From assembly GCF_002858765.1 (NCBI RefSeq), contig NZ_PJRP01000004.1, positions 62,001-126,000 on the forward strand: a DNA stretch of 64,000 bases. Direction: 5' to 3'. Origin of the DNA: Cupriavidus pauculus (GTDB taxonomy: Bacteria; Pseudomonadota; Gammaproteobacteria; Burkholderiales; Burkholderiaceae). Shown one piece after another: positions 8,209 through 16,744 of the stretch. Made by a program: the position numbers and the translations under genes. Positions within the stretch are counted from its first letter, which is position 1. Each line of letters starts with the position of its first letter. Under the pieces are notes generated by a model. The model made no database searches. It was not told the DNA's origin and was given only the letters and a program-made list of their open reading frames with translations.

Positions 8209-9639
8209 TCAGGTATTCAGTACCTTGCCCGGGTTCAGCAGGTTCTGCGGGTCCAGCGCCTTCTTGATGCGATGCATTACGTCCATCTCGATAGCTGTCT
8301 TGTAGTGCAGCAGTTCGTCGCGCTTGAGCTGGCCGACGCCGTGCTCGGCGCTGATACTGCCCCGCAGCGCCACGGTGGCATCGTGGATGATCTTGTTGAC
8401 GGCGTCGGTCCGGGTTTGCCATGCCTTTGCGTCGACACCATCCGGTGCGCTGACGTTGAAATGCAGATTGCCGTCGCCGAGATGGCCGTAGATGATGGGC
8501 CGTACGCCCGGGAATGCATGCGCCAACTCGGGCAGCATGCCTTCGACAAACGCCGGAAGCCGCGAAATGGGCAGCGCAACATCGTGCTTGATGTTGCCGC
8601 CGTCCATCTGCTGCGCGTGGGTGACGTTTTCACGAAGGTCCCACAGAACCTGGGTCTGCGCCAGGCTCGATGCAAGGGCCACGTCCTTGATGGTGCCTTG
8701 CTCCATACAGGCCATCAGGGCCGCCTGCATGGCATCATTCAATGCGCTGCCGTCGCCGCCATCGGCTGCCTTCATCAATAGGTACCAGGCGCAATCCTGC
8801 TCGAGCAGAGGCGGGGTGTCGGGGAAATACTGTCGTACTAGTTCGAGTGCCGGATGCGAGATGAGCTCGAAGGCGGAAAAACGGTCGCCCATCGACGCGC
8901 GCATGACGTCCAGGACACTGATGGCGTCTTCCAACGACGCTACGCCTGCAAAGGCAGACGTCTCGGCTGTCGGCAGGGGAAACAGCTTTAACGTGGCCGC
9001 AGTGACGATGCCAAGCGTGCCTTCGGAGCCAATAAATAGCTGCTTCAGGTCGTACCCGGTGTTGTCCTTGCGCAGCGCCCGCAGCAGGTCCAGGACCTCC
9101 CCGTCGGGAAGCACCACCTCGAGACCCAACACCAACTCCCGCATATTGCCGTAGCGCAGGACTTGCATGCCGCCTGCGTTGGTGGCGAGGTTGCCACCGA
9201 TCTGGCACGACCCTTCGGCGCCGAGGGAGAGGGGGAACAACCGCCCGGCGGAAGCGGCTAGTTCTTGCAACTGCTGCAGGATGTAGCCAGCTTCGACGGT
9301 GACGGTGTTGTTCCGCACGTCCAGTTCGCGCACTTTGTTCATCCGGCCCAGTTGCAAGACGACCTGTCTGCCGGAAGTCATTGGGACGGAAGCGCCGCAG
9401 AGGCCGGTATTACCGCCCTGCGGGACGATAGCTACCCCTGCGCGTGCAGCCAGCCGAACCAGCCCCTGGACTTCAGCGGTCGTCGCAGGCCGCAGCACGG
9501 CGAGCGCAGGACCCTGGAACTTGCCCCGCCAGTCTTTCACGAAAGCACTGAGGTCCTCTTCACGATTTGGCGTCAGGACATTCGTTTCGCCGATGAGCGA
9601 GCGCGCCTCTGCCAGCCAGGCTTGAGCATCAAACGTCAC
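8209..9639 (-). CDS. FAD-linked 2-hydroxyacid dehydrogenase (GlcD/D2HGDH type)
   Basis: The 476-residue protein has a PCMH-type FAD-binding domain (QGGNTGLCGASVP, GGNLATNAGG, GSEGTLGIVTAATLKLFP) and the C-terminal oxidase domain with YGHLGDGNLHFNV, SAEHGVGQLKR and DPQNLLNPGKVL. These place it with D-2-hydroxyglutarate, D-lactate and glycolate-type dehydrogenases that feed electrons to the respiratory chain. Within the operon it may oxidise an aldolase product after conversion to a 2-hydroxyacid, for example glycolate from glycolaldehyde; that step is inferred. It lies 11 bases after the aldolase gene. Confidence 0.87.
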   Translation of the reverse strand: MTFDAQAWLAEARSLIGETNVLTPNREEDLSAFVKDWRGKFQGPALAVLRPATTAEVQGLVRLAARAGVAIVPQGGNTGLCGASVPMTSGRQVVLQLGRMNKVRELDVRNNTVTVEAGYILQQLQELAASAGRLFPLSLGAEGSCQIGGNLATNAGGMQVLRYGNMRELVLGLEVVLPDGEVLDLLRALRKDNTGYDLKQLFIGSEGTLGIVTAATLKLFPLPTAETSAFAGVASLEDAISVLDVMRASMGDRFSAFELISHPALELVRQYFPDTPPLLEQDCAWYLLMKAADGGDGSALNDAMQAALMACMEQGTIKDVALASSLAQTQVLWDLRENVTHAQQMDGGNIKHDVALPISRLPAFVEGMLPELAHAFPGVRPIIYGHLGDGNLHFNVSAPDGVDAKAWQTRTDAVNKIIHDATVALRGSISAEHGVGQLKRDELLHYKTAIEMDVMHRIKKALDPQNLLNPGKVLNT

Positions 9640-9650
9640 GATGATGGTCC

Positions 9651-10472
9651 TCAGTAGCTGCTGGTAGCCGGCGTGCCGGCCGGGTATCCCGTGCTACGAA
9701 AGCGCGCTGCGGCACCATCCAGACCGTTGCGCAGCATGACGGTGTCCAGCGCTACGGCAACAAATTGGGCGCCAAGCTCCAGGCATTCCCGGGCGCGCGG
9801 CTCGTCGACCATCAGGATGCCTGGAGCTTTGCCGGCAGCACGGATGCGACGAATCGCGTCATTGATAGTTTTGCTGACTTCGGGGTGATTCGCACGGCCG
9901 GGATAGCCGAGGCTGGCGGACAGATCTGCCGGGCCAATGAAAATCCCGTCAACCCCTTCGATGGCTGCGATGGCTTCTATCTGGTCCAGGGCTTCCGCAG
10001 TCTCCACCTGAACGAGTACGCAAAGTTCCTCAGCGGCACGGGCCACGTAATCGGCCGTGCGGCCAAAGTTAGCGGCACGGGTAGACCCGCCCATCCCCCG
10101 AATCCCGCCAGCGGGGTAACGCGTTGCCTTGACGGCTGCTTCCGCTTCGATGGCGTTCTGGACGAATGGCAGCAGCAGGGATTGTGCACCGATGTCCAGG
10201 TAGCGCTTGATCAGTACGGGGTCATTCCAGGCAGGGCGGACCACGGCATGCGTGGGCAGCATGCCCTGCGGCGGATGCGCCGCGCCGGTCGCCTGCAGTT
10301 GGCTCAGCATCAGCGGGACGTCGGTTGGCGTGTGCTCGGTGTCCAGAAGCACCCAGTCATAGCCGGCGCCCGCGATGAGCTCCGAGACGTAGGGTGACGG
10401 AATGGTCGACCACACGCCAATCTGCGGCCGGCCTTCCTTGAGGGCTTTCTTGAAATGATTGATGGGCAGCAT
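9651..10472 (-). CDS. HpcH/HpaI-family aldolase
   Basis: The 273-residue class II pyruvate aldolase has the catalytic base in LLDTEHTPTD, the pyruvate-binding Arg in VVRP, and metal ligands Glu and Asp in VQVETAEALD and DGIFIGPADLSASLG. The family cleaves 2-keto-3-deoxy sugar acids or 4-hydroxy-2-oxoheptanedioate to pyruvate and an aldehyde. Paired with an aldonate dehydratase, a 2-keto-3-deoxy sugar acid is the likely substrate. It begins 9 bases after the Bug gene. Confidence 0.9.
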   Translation of the reverse strand: MLPINHFKKALKEGRPQIGVWSTIPSPYVSELIAGAGYDWVLLDTEHTPTDVPLMLSQLQATGAAHPPQGMLPTHAVVRPAWNDPVLIKRYLDIGAQSLLLPFVQNAIEAEAAVKATRYPAGGIRGMGGSTRAANFGRTADYVARAAEELCVLVQVETAEALDQIEAIAAIEGVDGIFIGPADLSASLGYPGRANHPEVSKTINDAIRRIRAAGKAPGILMVDEPRARECLELGAQFVAVALDTVMLRNGLDGAAARFRSTGYPAGTPATSSY

Positions 10473-10481
10473 GGGTGTGAC

Positions 10482-11474
10482 TTAGTTCGTGCGAATGTTG
10501 GCGCTCTTGACCACAGGGATCCAGCGGCCAACTTCCGTGGAGATGAAGGTCGCGGCCTGCTCTGGCGTGCCAGGCGTCGCAGTGTTGTTGATCTTGGCCA
10601 GCTGGGCGATGACTTCCGGCTGCTTCAGGATGTCCTGGCAAGCCTTGTTCAGCTTCTGCACGACATCCGCCGGCATGCCCGCCGGACCTTCCAGGCTCGT
10701 CCAGGAGTAGTTCACGATGCGCGGTTGACCGGCTTCGGCCATGGTCGGCGTATTGGGCAATTGCTCCAAGCGACTAGTACCGGCGACGGCCAAGGCCTTC
10801 AGCTTGCCGCCCTGGACAAACGTCACGGCGGACGTGGCCGGCACGAACAGCAAGTCCAGCTGACCGCCAATCAGATCGGTCATGGCGGGGACGTCGCCCT
10901 TGTAGGGCACCGCGTTCAGTGAGATGCCGGTGGTCTGCTTGAATAGTTCCGTCGTCATATGGCTCGACGAGCCAATGCCGGTCAGCGCAACGTTCAGCGC
11001 GTTGGGCTTGGTTTTCGCAAGCTCAACCAGTTCGGCGACACTGTTGGCCTTGAACTGCGGCGCGGCCACAAGCAGCATGGGGGCACGGCTCAGCATCGCA
11101 ATATGGGTGAAGTCTTTACGCGCGTCGTAGCGGACGTTCGCGTTGACCAGTTGGTTCATGGCGTGGGTGCCGGGTCCGCCAATTACGAGGGTGTAACCGT
11201 CCGGGGTCGCCCGCGCCACCGCGTCGGACGCCAAGGAGCCATTCACGCCCGGACGGTTTTCCACGACGAACGGTTGACCAAGGGACTTGCTCAGCTGGTT
11301 GGCGATCAGGCGTCCCACGACGTCGGTCTGGCCACCGGGCGGGAACGGCACGACGAGCGATACCGGGCGGGAAGGGTAGGTGTCGGCGAAGGCACCGCCC
11401 ATTGGCGCGAGCAGGGCGGCGGCCAGACCAATAAGGACGGTGCGACGGGATGCTACGTTGACGCGATTACGCAT
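10482..11474 (-). CDS. Bug-type periplasmic receptor
   Basis: The 330-residue protein has an Arg-rich signal (RNRVNVASRRTVLIGLAAALL) that could be Tat-like, then YPSRPVSLVVPFPPGG and PDGYTLVIGG of the Bug/TctC family. GAGGAG precedes the ATG. First gene of the sugar-acid operon, it probably binds the aldonate or its precursor. A -10 (TATGAT on the minus strand) is embedded in the 18-bp palindrome upstream, so the LacI neighbour should repress from there. No membrane components are encoded nearby. Confidence 0.88.
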   Translation of the reverse strand: MRNRVNVASRRTVLIGLAAALLAPMGGAFADTYPSRPVSLVVPFPPGGQTDVVGRLIANQLSKSLGQPFVVENRPGVNGSLASDAVARATPDGYTLVIGGPGTHAMNQLVNANVRYDARKDFTHIAMLSRAPMLLVAAPQFKANSVAELVELAKTKPNALNVALTGIGSSSHMTTELFKQTTGISLNAVPYKGDVPAMTDLIGGQLDLLFVPATSAVTFVQGGKLKALAVAGTSRLEQLPNTPTMAEAGQPRIVNYSWTSLEGPAGMPADVVQKLNKACQDILKQPEVIAQLAKINNTATPGTPEQAATFISTEVGRWIPVVKSANIRTN

Positions 11475-11487
11475 TGTTGTCTCCTCT

Positions 11488-11505
11488 TATGATTGCGCAA
11501 TCATA
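11488..11505. promoter_or_regulatory. LacI-family operator O1
   Basis: TATGATTGCGCAATCATA is a perfect 18-bp palindrome with the central CG of LacI/GalR operators. Its right edge contains the minus-strand -10 hexamer of the Bug operon, giving direct repression by occlusion. Confidence 0.88.
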
Positions 11506-11596
11506 GTCCCGGTCATGGCCTCAGAAACCTTGGCTACTGGCAATTCATGATGATATTTTGTGTTAGCAACATGGTTGCCGTAACATTGCAATCATT

Positions 11597-12634
11597 TTGA
11601 TTGGTCAATCATCCGCGCCGTCCAAGAAACCAAGCGTGGCGCCCACGCTGAAAGACCTCGCTCGCCTGGCAGGCGTCTCCCCCATGACGGCTTCGCGCGC
11701 TTTGCACCGGCCGGACCTAGTCGCCGAGGCGACCAGGCTGCGCGTGGAGGCAGCTGTGGAGCAGACCGGGTACGTCTCTAATTCGCTGGCGGGGGGGCTG
11801 ACGTCGCGTCAGACGCGACTGGTCGCTGCCATCGTTCCGTCTGTTGGCCACTCCTTGTTCTCAGACATGCTGGATGAGCTGGTGGGCGTGCTCGAAACGG
11901 AGCGCTACGAAACGACCCTCGGCATCTCGCGATATGACCCAATGCGGGAGGAGAACTGGCTTGCCACGATGCTGAGCCGACGTCCTGATGGCGTGGTGCT
12001 GACAGGCATCGAGCACACTGCCCGCAGCCGACGCCTGCTGCTCAATGCGGGCATCCCTATTGTCGAGCTCTGGGACTACACACCGCATCCGCTGGATGTC
12101 GTCGTTGGGTTTTCGCAGGAAGATGCGGGGCGGGCGGCGTATCGGCATCTGAAGGCATGTGGGTACCGACGGCCGGCGCTACTGCGCTCTGATGACAGTC
12201 GAGCGGGACGCCGGGCGCTCGGCTTTAAGCGCGCGGCGCAAGAAGATGGGGAGCCGGAGCCCGTGGAGATCGTATTCCCGGAAACGAATCCACAGGCGGG
12301 ACGGGGAAGGGAAGTCATGACGGTGCTCCTCCAGCGCGCGCCAGAGGCGGATGCAATCTTCTGCAGCTCGGACTCGCTGGCACTTGGGGCGCTGGCTCAT
12401 GCGCATGCCGTCGGATTGAAAGTGCCGGAGCAACTGGGCGTGATGGGCTTTGGGAACCAATCCCTGGCGGAAGACGGTGTGCCAGCGCTGTCTACGCTGG
12501 CCGTTGACGGGGCAAAGATTGGCAACCAGGCCGCACGGGCACTGTTGGCGCGCATGCGAGGCGATACCGCTTCCATTGCGATAGACGTGGGATTCGAGAC
12601 TATTCCTCGTGCTAGCACGCATAAGAAAAGATAG
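11597..12634 (+). CDS. LacI-family repressor
   Basis: The 345-residue protein has the LacI helix-turn-helix (PTLKDLARLAGVSPMTASRAL) and a periplasmic-binding-like effector domain. The longest frame begins at a TTG whose bases lie against the operator and which has no ribosome site; a GTG at 11636 would remove 13 residues and leave the helix intact, and could be the true start. It is divergent from the sugar-acid operon, and the two matching palindromes imply repression of both genes, relieved by an aldonate or related sugar. Confidence 0.88.
   Translation: MIGQSSAPSKKPSVAPTLKDLARLAGVSPMTASRALHRPDLVAEATRLRVEAAVEQTGYVSNSLAGGLTSRQTRLVAAIVPSVGHSLFSDMLDELVGVLETERYETTLGISRYDPMREENWLATMLSRRPDGVVLTGIEHTARSRRLLLNAGIPIVELWDYTPHPLDVVVGFSQEDAGRAAYRHLKACGYRRPALLRSDDSRAGRRALGFKRAAQEDGEPEPVEIVFPETNPQAGRGREVMTVLLQRAPEADAIFCSSDSLALGALAHAHAVGLKVPEQLGVMGFGNQSLAEDGVPALSTLAVDGAKIGNQAARALLARMRGDTASIAIDVGFETIPRASTHKKR
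11598..11611. promoter_or_regulatory. LacI-family operator O2 at the start of lacI
   Basis: TGATTG and CAATCA flank a GT centre, matching the half-sites of the 18-bp palindrome 110 bases away. An 8-bp palindrome ATTGCAAT with the same half-site (GCAATCA) lies just upstream. The site overlaps the first codons of the longest lacI frame. Confidence 0.78.
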
Positions 12635-12996
12635 AGCGCCTTCATGTTCTCGGCATTCGAATCGAATTCAATGCGGCGCGAACTTCAGCGGTGACGCCAT
12701 TAATCTCGTTTTTGACATCCCCCCTCAAGGACGCCTTTGGCGTCCGCACCCGCTGAAGTCCCGGGCTTGACGCGCATTCTGGTTAGGCCATCACCCCAAG
12801 CGGTGAGGTGAAAACAGTTTCCAGGATGCCTATCTCTACGCCTATCGACTGACATTCAGGCTGTCGCAGTTCGAAGACGGCGTCGAACAGGTCGGACGCC
12901 TGCGCAAAGTCGTCGTAGAACAATAGAGAACGGCTTGAAGATGTCGAGGTACCTACACCCGCAGCGCGGTACCCGGAGGAACCGGAGCAATCCGGG
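12635..12996. other. Intergenic region with possible gene relic
   Basis: This 362-base stretch contains a hairpin (GGACGC, TTT-containing loop, GCGTCC near 12735) and, on the minus strand at 12783-12940, about 50 open codons with protein-like composition (SLLFYDDFAQASDLFDAVFE). I do not recognise the family; it may be a relic of a lost gene. Confidence 0.35.
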
Positions 12997-13719
12997 TCAT
13001 TCCGAGGACGGAGGGTGTCCGTTATCAGCCTTTTCAATTGCCTCAACGATAATCTTGAGGGTGGCACCCAGATGCTCCACTTCGTGTTGCTTCGCCCGTT
13101 GGACGTCTTTTTGCCGGTAATGATCCAGGATCTCCGCATGTTCGAGATTGCTGGCGGCAATGTGTTCAGGGCGCATGAATAGTGACAGCGCAATGTAGGG
13201 CGTCGCAGCGTCCCGCAAGGTCTTCACGAAGTTGGCAAGTCGTGTCTCTTCTTGCGATTCAAAGAGTACAGCGTGGAACTGCCGGTTAAATTCCGTCCAC
13301 GCTACAACGTCAACGGTATCCAACATCATGGCGTGCAATTCTTCCGCGCGCCGAAGCAACTCGGGTGGCGTGTGGAGAATGGCGCTTTCGACGAGCATCG
13401 GCTCAAGGACCATGCGCAGCCTGTATATCTCGCGCACATCTTCTAGCGTCAGCCCGCGCACCACGGCACCTCGGTGGGTGTCGAAAGACGCAAGGCCTTC
13501 TGACACAAGGGTCCGCAAGGCTTCCCGAATAGGGGTCGTACTGACTCCAATTCGCTCCGCCAGCTCGTCCTGGCGCAACCGCTCACCGGCCTTAAGACGC
13601 CCCTGAAGAATCTCCTCGCGGAGCGTTTGCAAGGCGAATTGGTAGGCTGTGAGCGGGCGCTGCCGTTTGCGGGATTGGGCAACGCCACTTTTAGGTTCAG
13701 TGGCTTCCGTTGTTGTCAC
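12997..13719 (-). CDS. GntR-family regulator (FadR subfamily)
   Basis: The 240-residue protein has a GntR winged helix at about 23-95 (LREEILQGRLKAGERLRQDE, LAERIGVSTTPIREALRTL, FDTHRGAVVRG) and an all-helical FCD effector domain with the metal-binding pattern of Asp/His residues (EFNRQFHAVLF, NLEHAEIL, HEVEHL). It follows the asparaginase gene by 20 bases and is probably cotranscribed with it. The 25-bp palindrome upstream of asparaginase is its likely target. Confidence 0.9.
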   Translation of the reverse strand: MTTTEATEPKSGVAQSRKRQRPLTAYQFALQTLREEILQGRLKAGERLRQDELAERIGVSTTPIREALRTLVSEGLASFDTHRGAVVRGLTLEDVREIYRLRMVLEPMLVESAILHTPPELLRRAEELHAMMLDTVDVVAWTEFNRQFHAVLFESQEETRLANFVKTLRDAATPYIALSLFMRPEHIAASNLEHAEILDHYRQKDVQRAKQHEVEHLGATLKIIVEAIEKADNGHPPSSE

Positions 13720-13739
13720 GTTGGTCTATGAAATGGGAT

Positions 13740-14738
13740 TCAGACGCAAACTTTACCCCACCGACTGACCCACTCCGCAAAATCCTCCCGTGCGCAACCG
13801 GAAGCCAGCAGGGAACCGAGCAGAAGCCGCGCCTTGACCGGCGACAACCATTCGCACAGCAACGCGCCACGGCGCACCAGGTCTATCTCGGAACCGGCAA
13901 AGCCGTAGGTGTTCGTTGCGGTGCGCCCGCCGCCGGTGCGGGTCGCGATCAAAATGGGAACCCGTTTGGACAACCGCTCGATCCGGTCAGCAAATGCGGC
14001 CGACACGTGGCCCGCCCCAAAGGCGGACACGACGATGCCTTCGTAGCCAGCCGCGACCGCCGCATCCGCTAGATCGCCATCGTCCCCCATAGCTGCGGCT
14101 AGCAGCGCGATTTTCGGGAAAGGTCGTTTCGCTGCAGGGGCAAGCAATCGGGTAGGTGGCCTCTGAAAATAGTTTGGCACCCCTTCGACGACCCGACCCT
14201 GCACGCCAATGTCGCCGGACGCAAAGGTCTCCACTGAGAGGGCATCGGATTTACGCACCCAACGGGCGCTGTGAATGGTGTCGTTCATCACGACGAGGAC
14301 GCCCCGGGACCTGCTATTTGGCGCGATCGCCGTACGAACGGCGGCCAAAAGGTTAGCCGGGCCGTCGGCGCCCGCCACGCGGGGCGTGCGCATCGCCCCC
14401 GTGACAATCAGCGGTTCGTCGCGTTGCCAGTAGAGGTCCAGGTAGTACGCGCTCTCTTCGATGGTGTCGGTGCCCTGCGTCAACACCACCCCTGCGGCGC
14501 CGGCATCCACTTGCGCGTTCGCCCAATCCAGGCACTGCCCAAGATGCGCCGCTGTCAGCGATGCGCTCGGCAGTTGGAGCAGCGATTCGGCGGTCAATTC
14601 TGCGACCTCGGCCAACCCCGGGACCGAAGCCGCCAGTTGCTCGGCCCCAAGTGTCGGTACCGCCCCACCGCCGCTGTCGGGTGGAGTCATGCTGATGGTG
14701 CCCCCGAGGGAGCCAATGGCGACGCGCGGCTTGTTCAT
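13740..14738 (-). CDS. L-asparaginase/glutaminase, type II-like
   Basis: The 332-residue protein has the two threonine centres of the family: Thr14 in SLGGTIS and Thr90-Asp91 in TQGTDTIEES, plus Ser61 and Lys163 (VRKSDAL), equivalent to the catalytic residues of E. coli AnsB. No signal peptide is seen, so it is likely cytoplasmic. It should hydrolyse L-asparagine or a related amide to the acid and ammonia. It is divergent from an ACS-type MFS transporter and followed by its GntR regulator, an uptake-hydrolysis-control unit. Confidence 0.9.
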   Translation of the reverse strand: MNKPRVAIGSLGGTISMTPPDSGGGAVPTLGAEQLAASVPGLAEVAELTAESLLQLPSASLTAAHLGQCLDWANAQVDAGAAGVVLTQGTDTIEESAYYLDLYWQRDEPLIVTGAMRTPRVAGADGPANLLAAVRTAIAPNSRSRGVLVVMNDTIHSARWVRKSDALSVETFASGDIGVQGRVVEGVPNYFQRPPTRLLAPAAKRPFPKIALLAAAMGDDGDLADAAVAAGYEGIVVSAFGAGHVSAAFADRIERLSKRVPILIATRTGGGRTATNTYGFAGSEIDLVRRGALLCEWLSPVKARLLLGSLLASGCAREDFAEWVSRWGKVCV

Positions 14739-14762
14739 TTAGGGTTCTCCATGTGGTTGTGT

Positions 14763-14787
14763 GCAAGTATATATAATATATACTTGC
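14763..14787. promoter_or_regulatory. 25-bp palindrome, likely GntR operator
   Basis: GCAAGTATATAT (14763-14774) and ATATATACTTGC (14776-14787) are perfect inverted copies around a single central A. A TTGTGT / TATACT pair (14757-14762, 14779-14784; 16-base spacing) gives a plus-strand promoter across it. It lies between the divergent asparaginase and MFS starts. Confidence 0.88.
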
Positions 14788-14826
14788 GGCACGACACACA
14801 TTTGATGTGCCGGCTAGGAGACATCT

Positions 14827-16167
14827 ATGACTGATACAGGTAGGCCTACCCGATACCGCTTTGCGATCTTCGGCCTCATCGTGCTAATTGCCCTGATCAA
14901 CTACATCGATCGCGGCGCCATTGCCTATTCGGCAACCCAGATCATTGGCGAGTACGGCTTTGATAAAGCGGGTTGGGGCGCAGTGCTTGGGTACTTCGGC
15001 TACGGCTATATGTTTGGTGCCCTGATCGGCGGCGCGCTGTCGGACCGCGTGGGTGCGAAACGCGTCTGGGTCATCGCGGGCGTGGCATGGTCGGTCTTCG
15101 CCATTGCCATGATCTGGGCTGGCGATCTGGGCATTGCGGTGATGGGCGGCTCGGCGCTCGCCGGCTTCGCAACGATCCGAATTCTGTTTGGTTTCGCTGA
15201 AGGGCCCGCCTATTCCATCATCAACAAGACCATGTCGACCTGGGCGGCCCCGTCGGAGCGCGGTTTTGCCGTGTCCATCGGCTTGCTGAGCACCCCGCTT
15301 GGTGCGCTGCTCACCGCGCCGGTGGCGGTTGGACTGCTCATGCTGACCGATAGCTGGCGCACCATGTATGTCATTCTCGGCGTGCTGGGCTTCGTCCTCA
15401 TCGCATTGTTCGCCTGGGTGTATACGAACAAACCGGAAGACCACCCGAAGGTCAACGCCGCTGAGTTGGCCCTGATCCAGGCCGGCCGCCCGCCTGCACA
15501 GAAAGCGGAAGACCTGTCGGGCGCCTATCCCTGGTGGAGCTTCTTCAAGAGCCGGACGCTGGTTTTCAACTCGATCGGCTACTTTTCGTTCATCTACGTC
15601 AACTTCATGTTGCTCACGTGGACGCCAAAGTATCTGAGCGACGAGTTCCATTTCACGCTGTCGTCGCTTTGGTACGTCGGCATGATTCCGTGGACCGGTG
15701 CCTGCATCACCGTACTCCTTGGTGGCCGTATCTCCGACTGGCTGTTCAAGCGCACGGGCAACCTCAAGATCGCCCGTAGCTACTTCGCCGCAAGCGCGCT
15801 CGTGCTGACCACGATCTGCTTCATCCTGGTATCGCAGGTCCACACTGTAGGGGCTGTGATTGCGCTGATGACCCTCGGCAATGCCCTGAATGCTCTGCCT
15901 AACTCGGTGTACTGGGCGGTTGTCATCGACACGGCCCCGTCGCCGTCGCGCGTCGGCACCTTCAGCGGCATCATGCACTTCCTGGCGAATATTGCTGCCG
16001 TGCTCGCGCCCACCCTTGCTGGCATCTTGTCCGCCCGCTATGGTTATTCGTCCATGTTCGTGGCAACGGCCGTCGCTACGGCACTCGGCGTGTTCGCAAT
16101 GCTGCAAGTTCGCCCGGGTGTCGGTCCGGCACCTGTGGATGGTTCAATGACCCCGGCAAAGGCGTAG
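14827..16167 (+). CDS. MFS transporter, anion:cation symporter (ACS) family
   Basis: The 446-residue protein has about 12 hydrophobic segments, beginning with FAIFGLIVLIALINYIDRGA, and the loop 2-3 motif GGALSDRVGAKRVW. The NYIDR block is typical of ACS organic-anion importers such as galactonate and phthalate carriers. AGGAG precedes the ATG. Shared control with an asparaginase suggests import of an amide-bearing or dicarboxylic substrate, though ACS members usually take sugar acids or aromatic acids. Confidence 0.88.
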   Translation: MTDTGRPTRYRFAIFGLIVLIALINYIDRGAIAYSATQIIGEYGFDKAGWGAVLGYFGYGYMFGALIGGALSDRVGAKRVWVIAGVAWSVFAIAMIWAGDLGIAVMGGSALAGFATIRILFGFAEGPAYSIINKTMSTWAAPSERGFAVSIGLLSTPLGALLTAPVAVGLLMLTDSWRTMYVILGVLGFVLIALFAWVYTNKPEDHPKVNAAELALIQAGRPPAQKAEDLSGAYPWWSFFKSRTLVFNSIGYFSFIYVNFMLLTWTPKYLSDEFHFTLSSLWYVGMIPWTGACITVLLGGRISDWLFKRTGNLKIARSYFAASALVLTTICFILVSQVHTVGAVIALMTLGNALNALPNSVYWAVVIDTAPSPSRVGTFSGIMHFLANIAAVLAPTLAGILSARYGYSSMFVATAVATALGVFAMLQVRPGVGPAPVDGSMTPAKA

Positions 16168-16186
16168 TCAGTTTGCCGCTGCAGCG

Positions 16187-16504
16187 CTAAGCGCCAGCGT
16201 TGACGTCCGGCACGGTTTTTCCTCGGCAACGGCGTTGGCATTTCGCTCGAGGCCAAAGGGCATTTCTTGTACGCCTCGTCCTTGAATGGCACGCGCGTCG
16301 CCTTGGCGATCGACGGCATGTCCGGTGCACCCACGGTGGTGCCCGGCAGCCCATCAGCAAGTTGCTGCGATGCTTGCGGGCGGTCAACACGCTGATCTGC
16401 AATGCAGCCGCAAGGGCGCGGCAACTCATGCCGGATGCGATCAGCCTCAGGACTTCACGTTCGCGCTGCGTCAGCGTGACGGAGAGAATGCGTTGAGCCT
16501 GCAT
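16187..16504 (-). pseudogene. LuxR-type DNA-binding domain fragment, frameshifted
   Basis: Residues 10-51 of this frame (LTQREREVLRLIASGMSCRA, then ALQISVLTARKHRSNLL) are a LuxR/GerE helix-turn-helix. Right after SNLL the frame changes to Arg-rich noise, while the neighbouring minus-strand frame continues with QQLADGLPGTTVGAP, as if one or two bases were lost near 16365. No sensor or receiver domain precedes it and no ribosome site is seen. I read it as the remnant of a response-regulator-like gene. Confidence 0.65.
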
Positions 16505-16674
16505 GTGTTGCCTGGGAAGGGATGAAGCCCGGAATTCTGGCAGATGGCAGCTCGCTGGGTGACGCGACGGCCAGCGCCATCCCCGCGCGCCACCTTGTGA
16601 AAAAGCCGGTCGTAGGCCAAGGGCAGGGCGGGCGCTAAACGTCGCTGCGCTGTAAGCCCAGGGGCTGGCCAGAA

Positions 16675-16714
16675 AGCAAAAAGGGAAGCGTGGATGCTTC
16701 CCTATTTGCTTTTG
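16675..16714. terminator. Terminator hairpin, possibly bidirectional
   Basis: AGCAAAAAGGGAAGC (16675-16689) pairs with GCTTCCCTATTTGCT (16696-16710) with a single mismatch around a 6-base loop, followed by Ts. It lies 35 bases beyond the stop of the minus-strand gene ending at 16745. Confidence 0.85.
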
Positions 16715-16744
16715 TAGCGCAGCGTCTTCGTACCAGTTTCGTCG

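Noticed and set aside
12720..12790. End of an IS200/IS605-type element
   Set aside because: The hairpin GGACGCCTTTGGCGTCC and nearby sequence look similar to such ends, but no transposase gene or second end is present.
14884..16107. 407-codon minus-strand ORF
   Set aside because: Antisense to the MFS transporter; composition rich in His, Gln, Arg and Asp, without hydrophobic or motif content.
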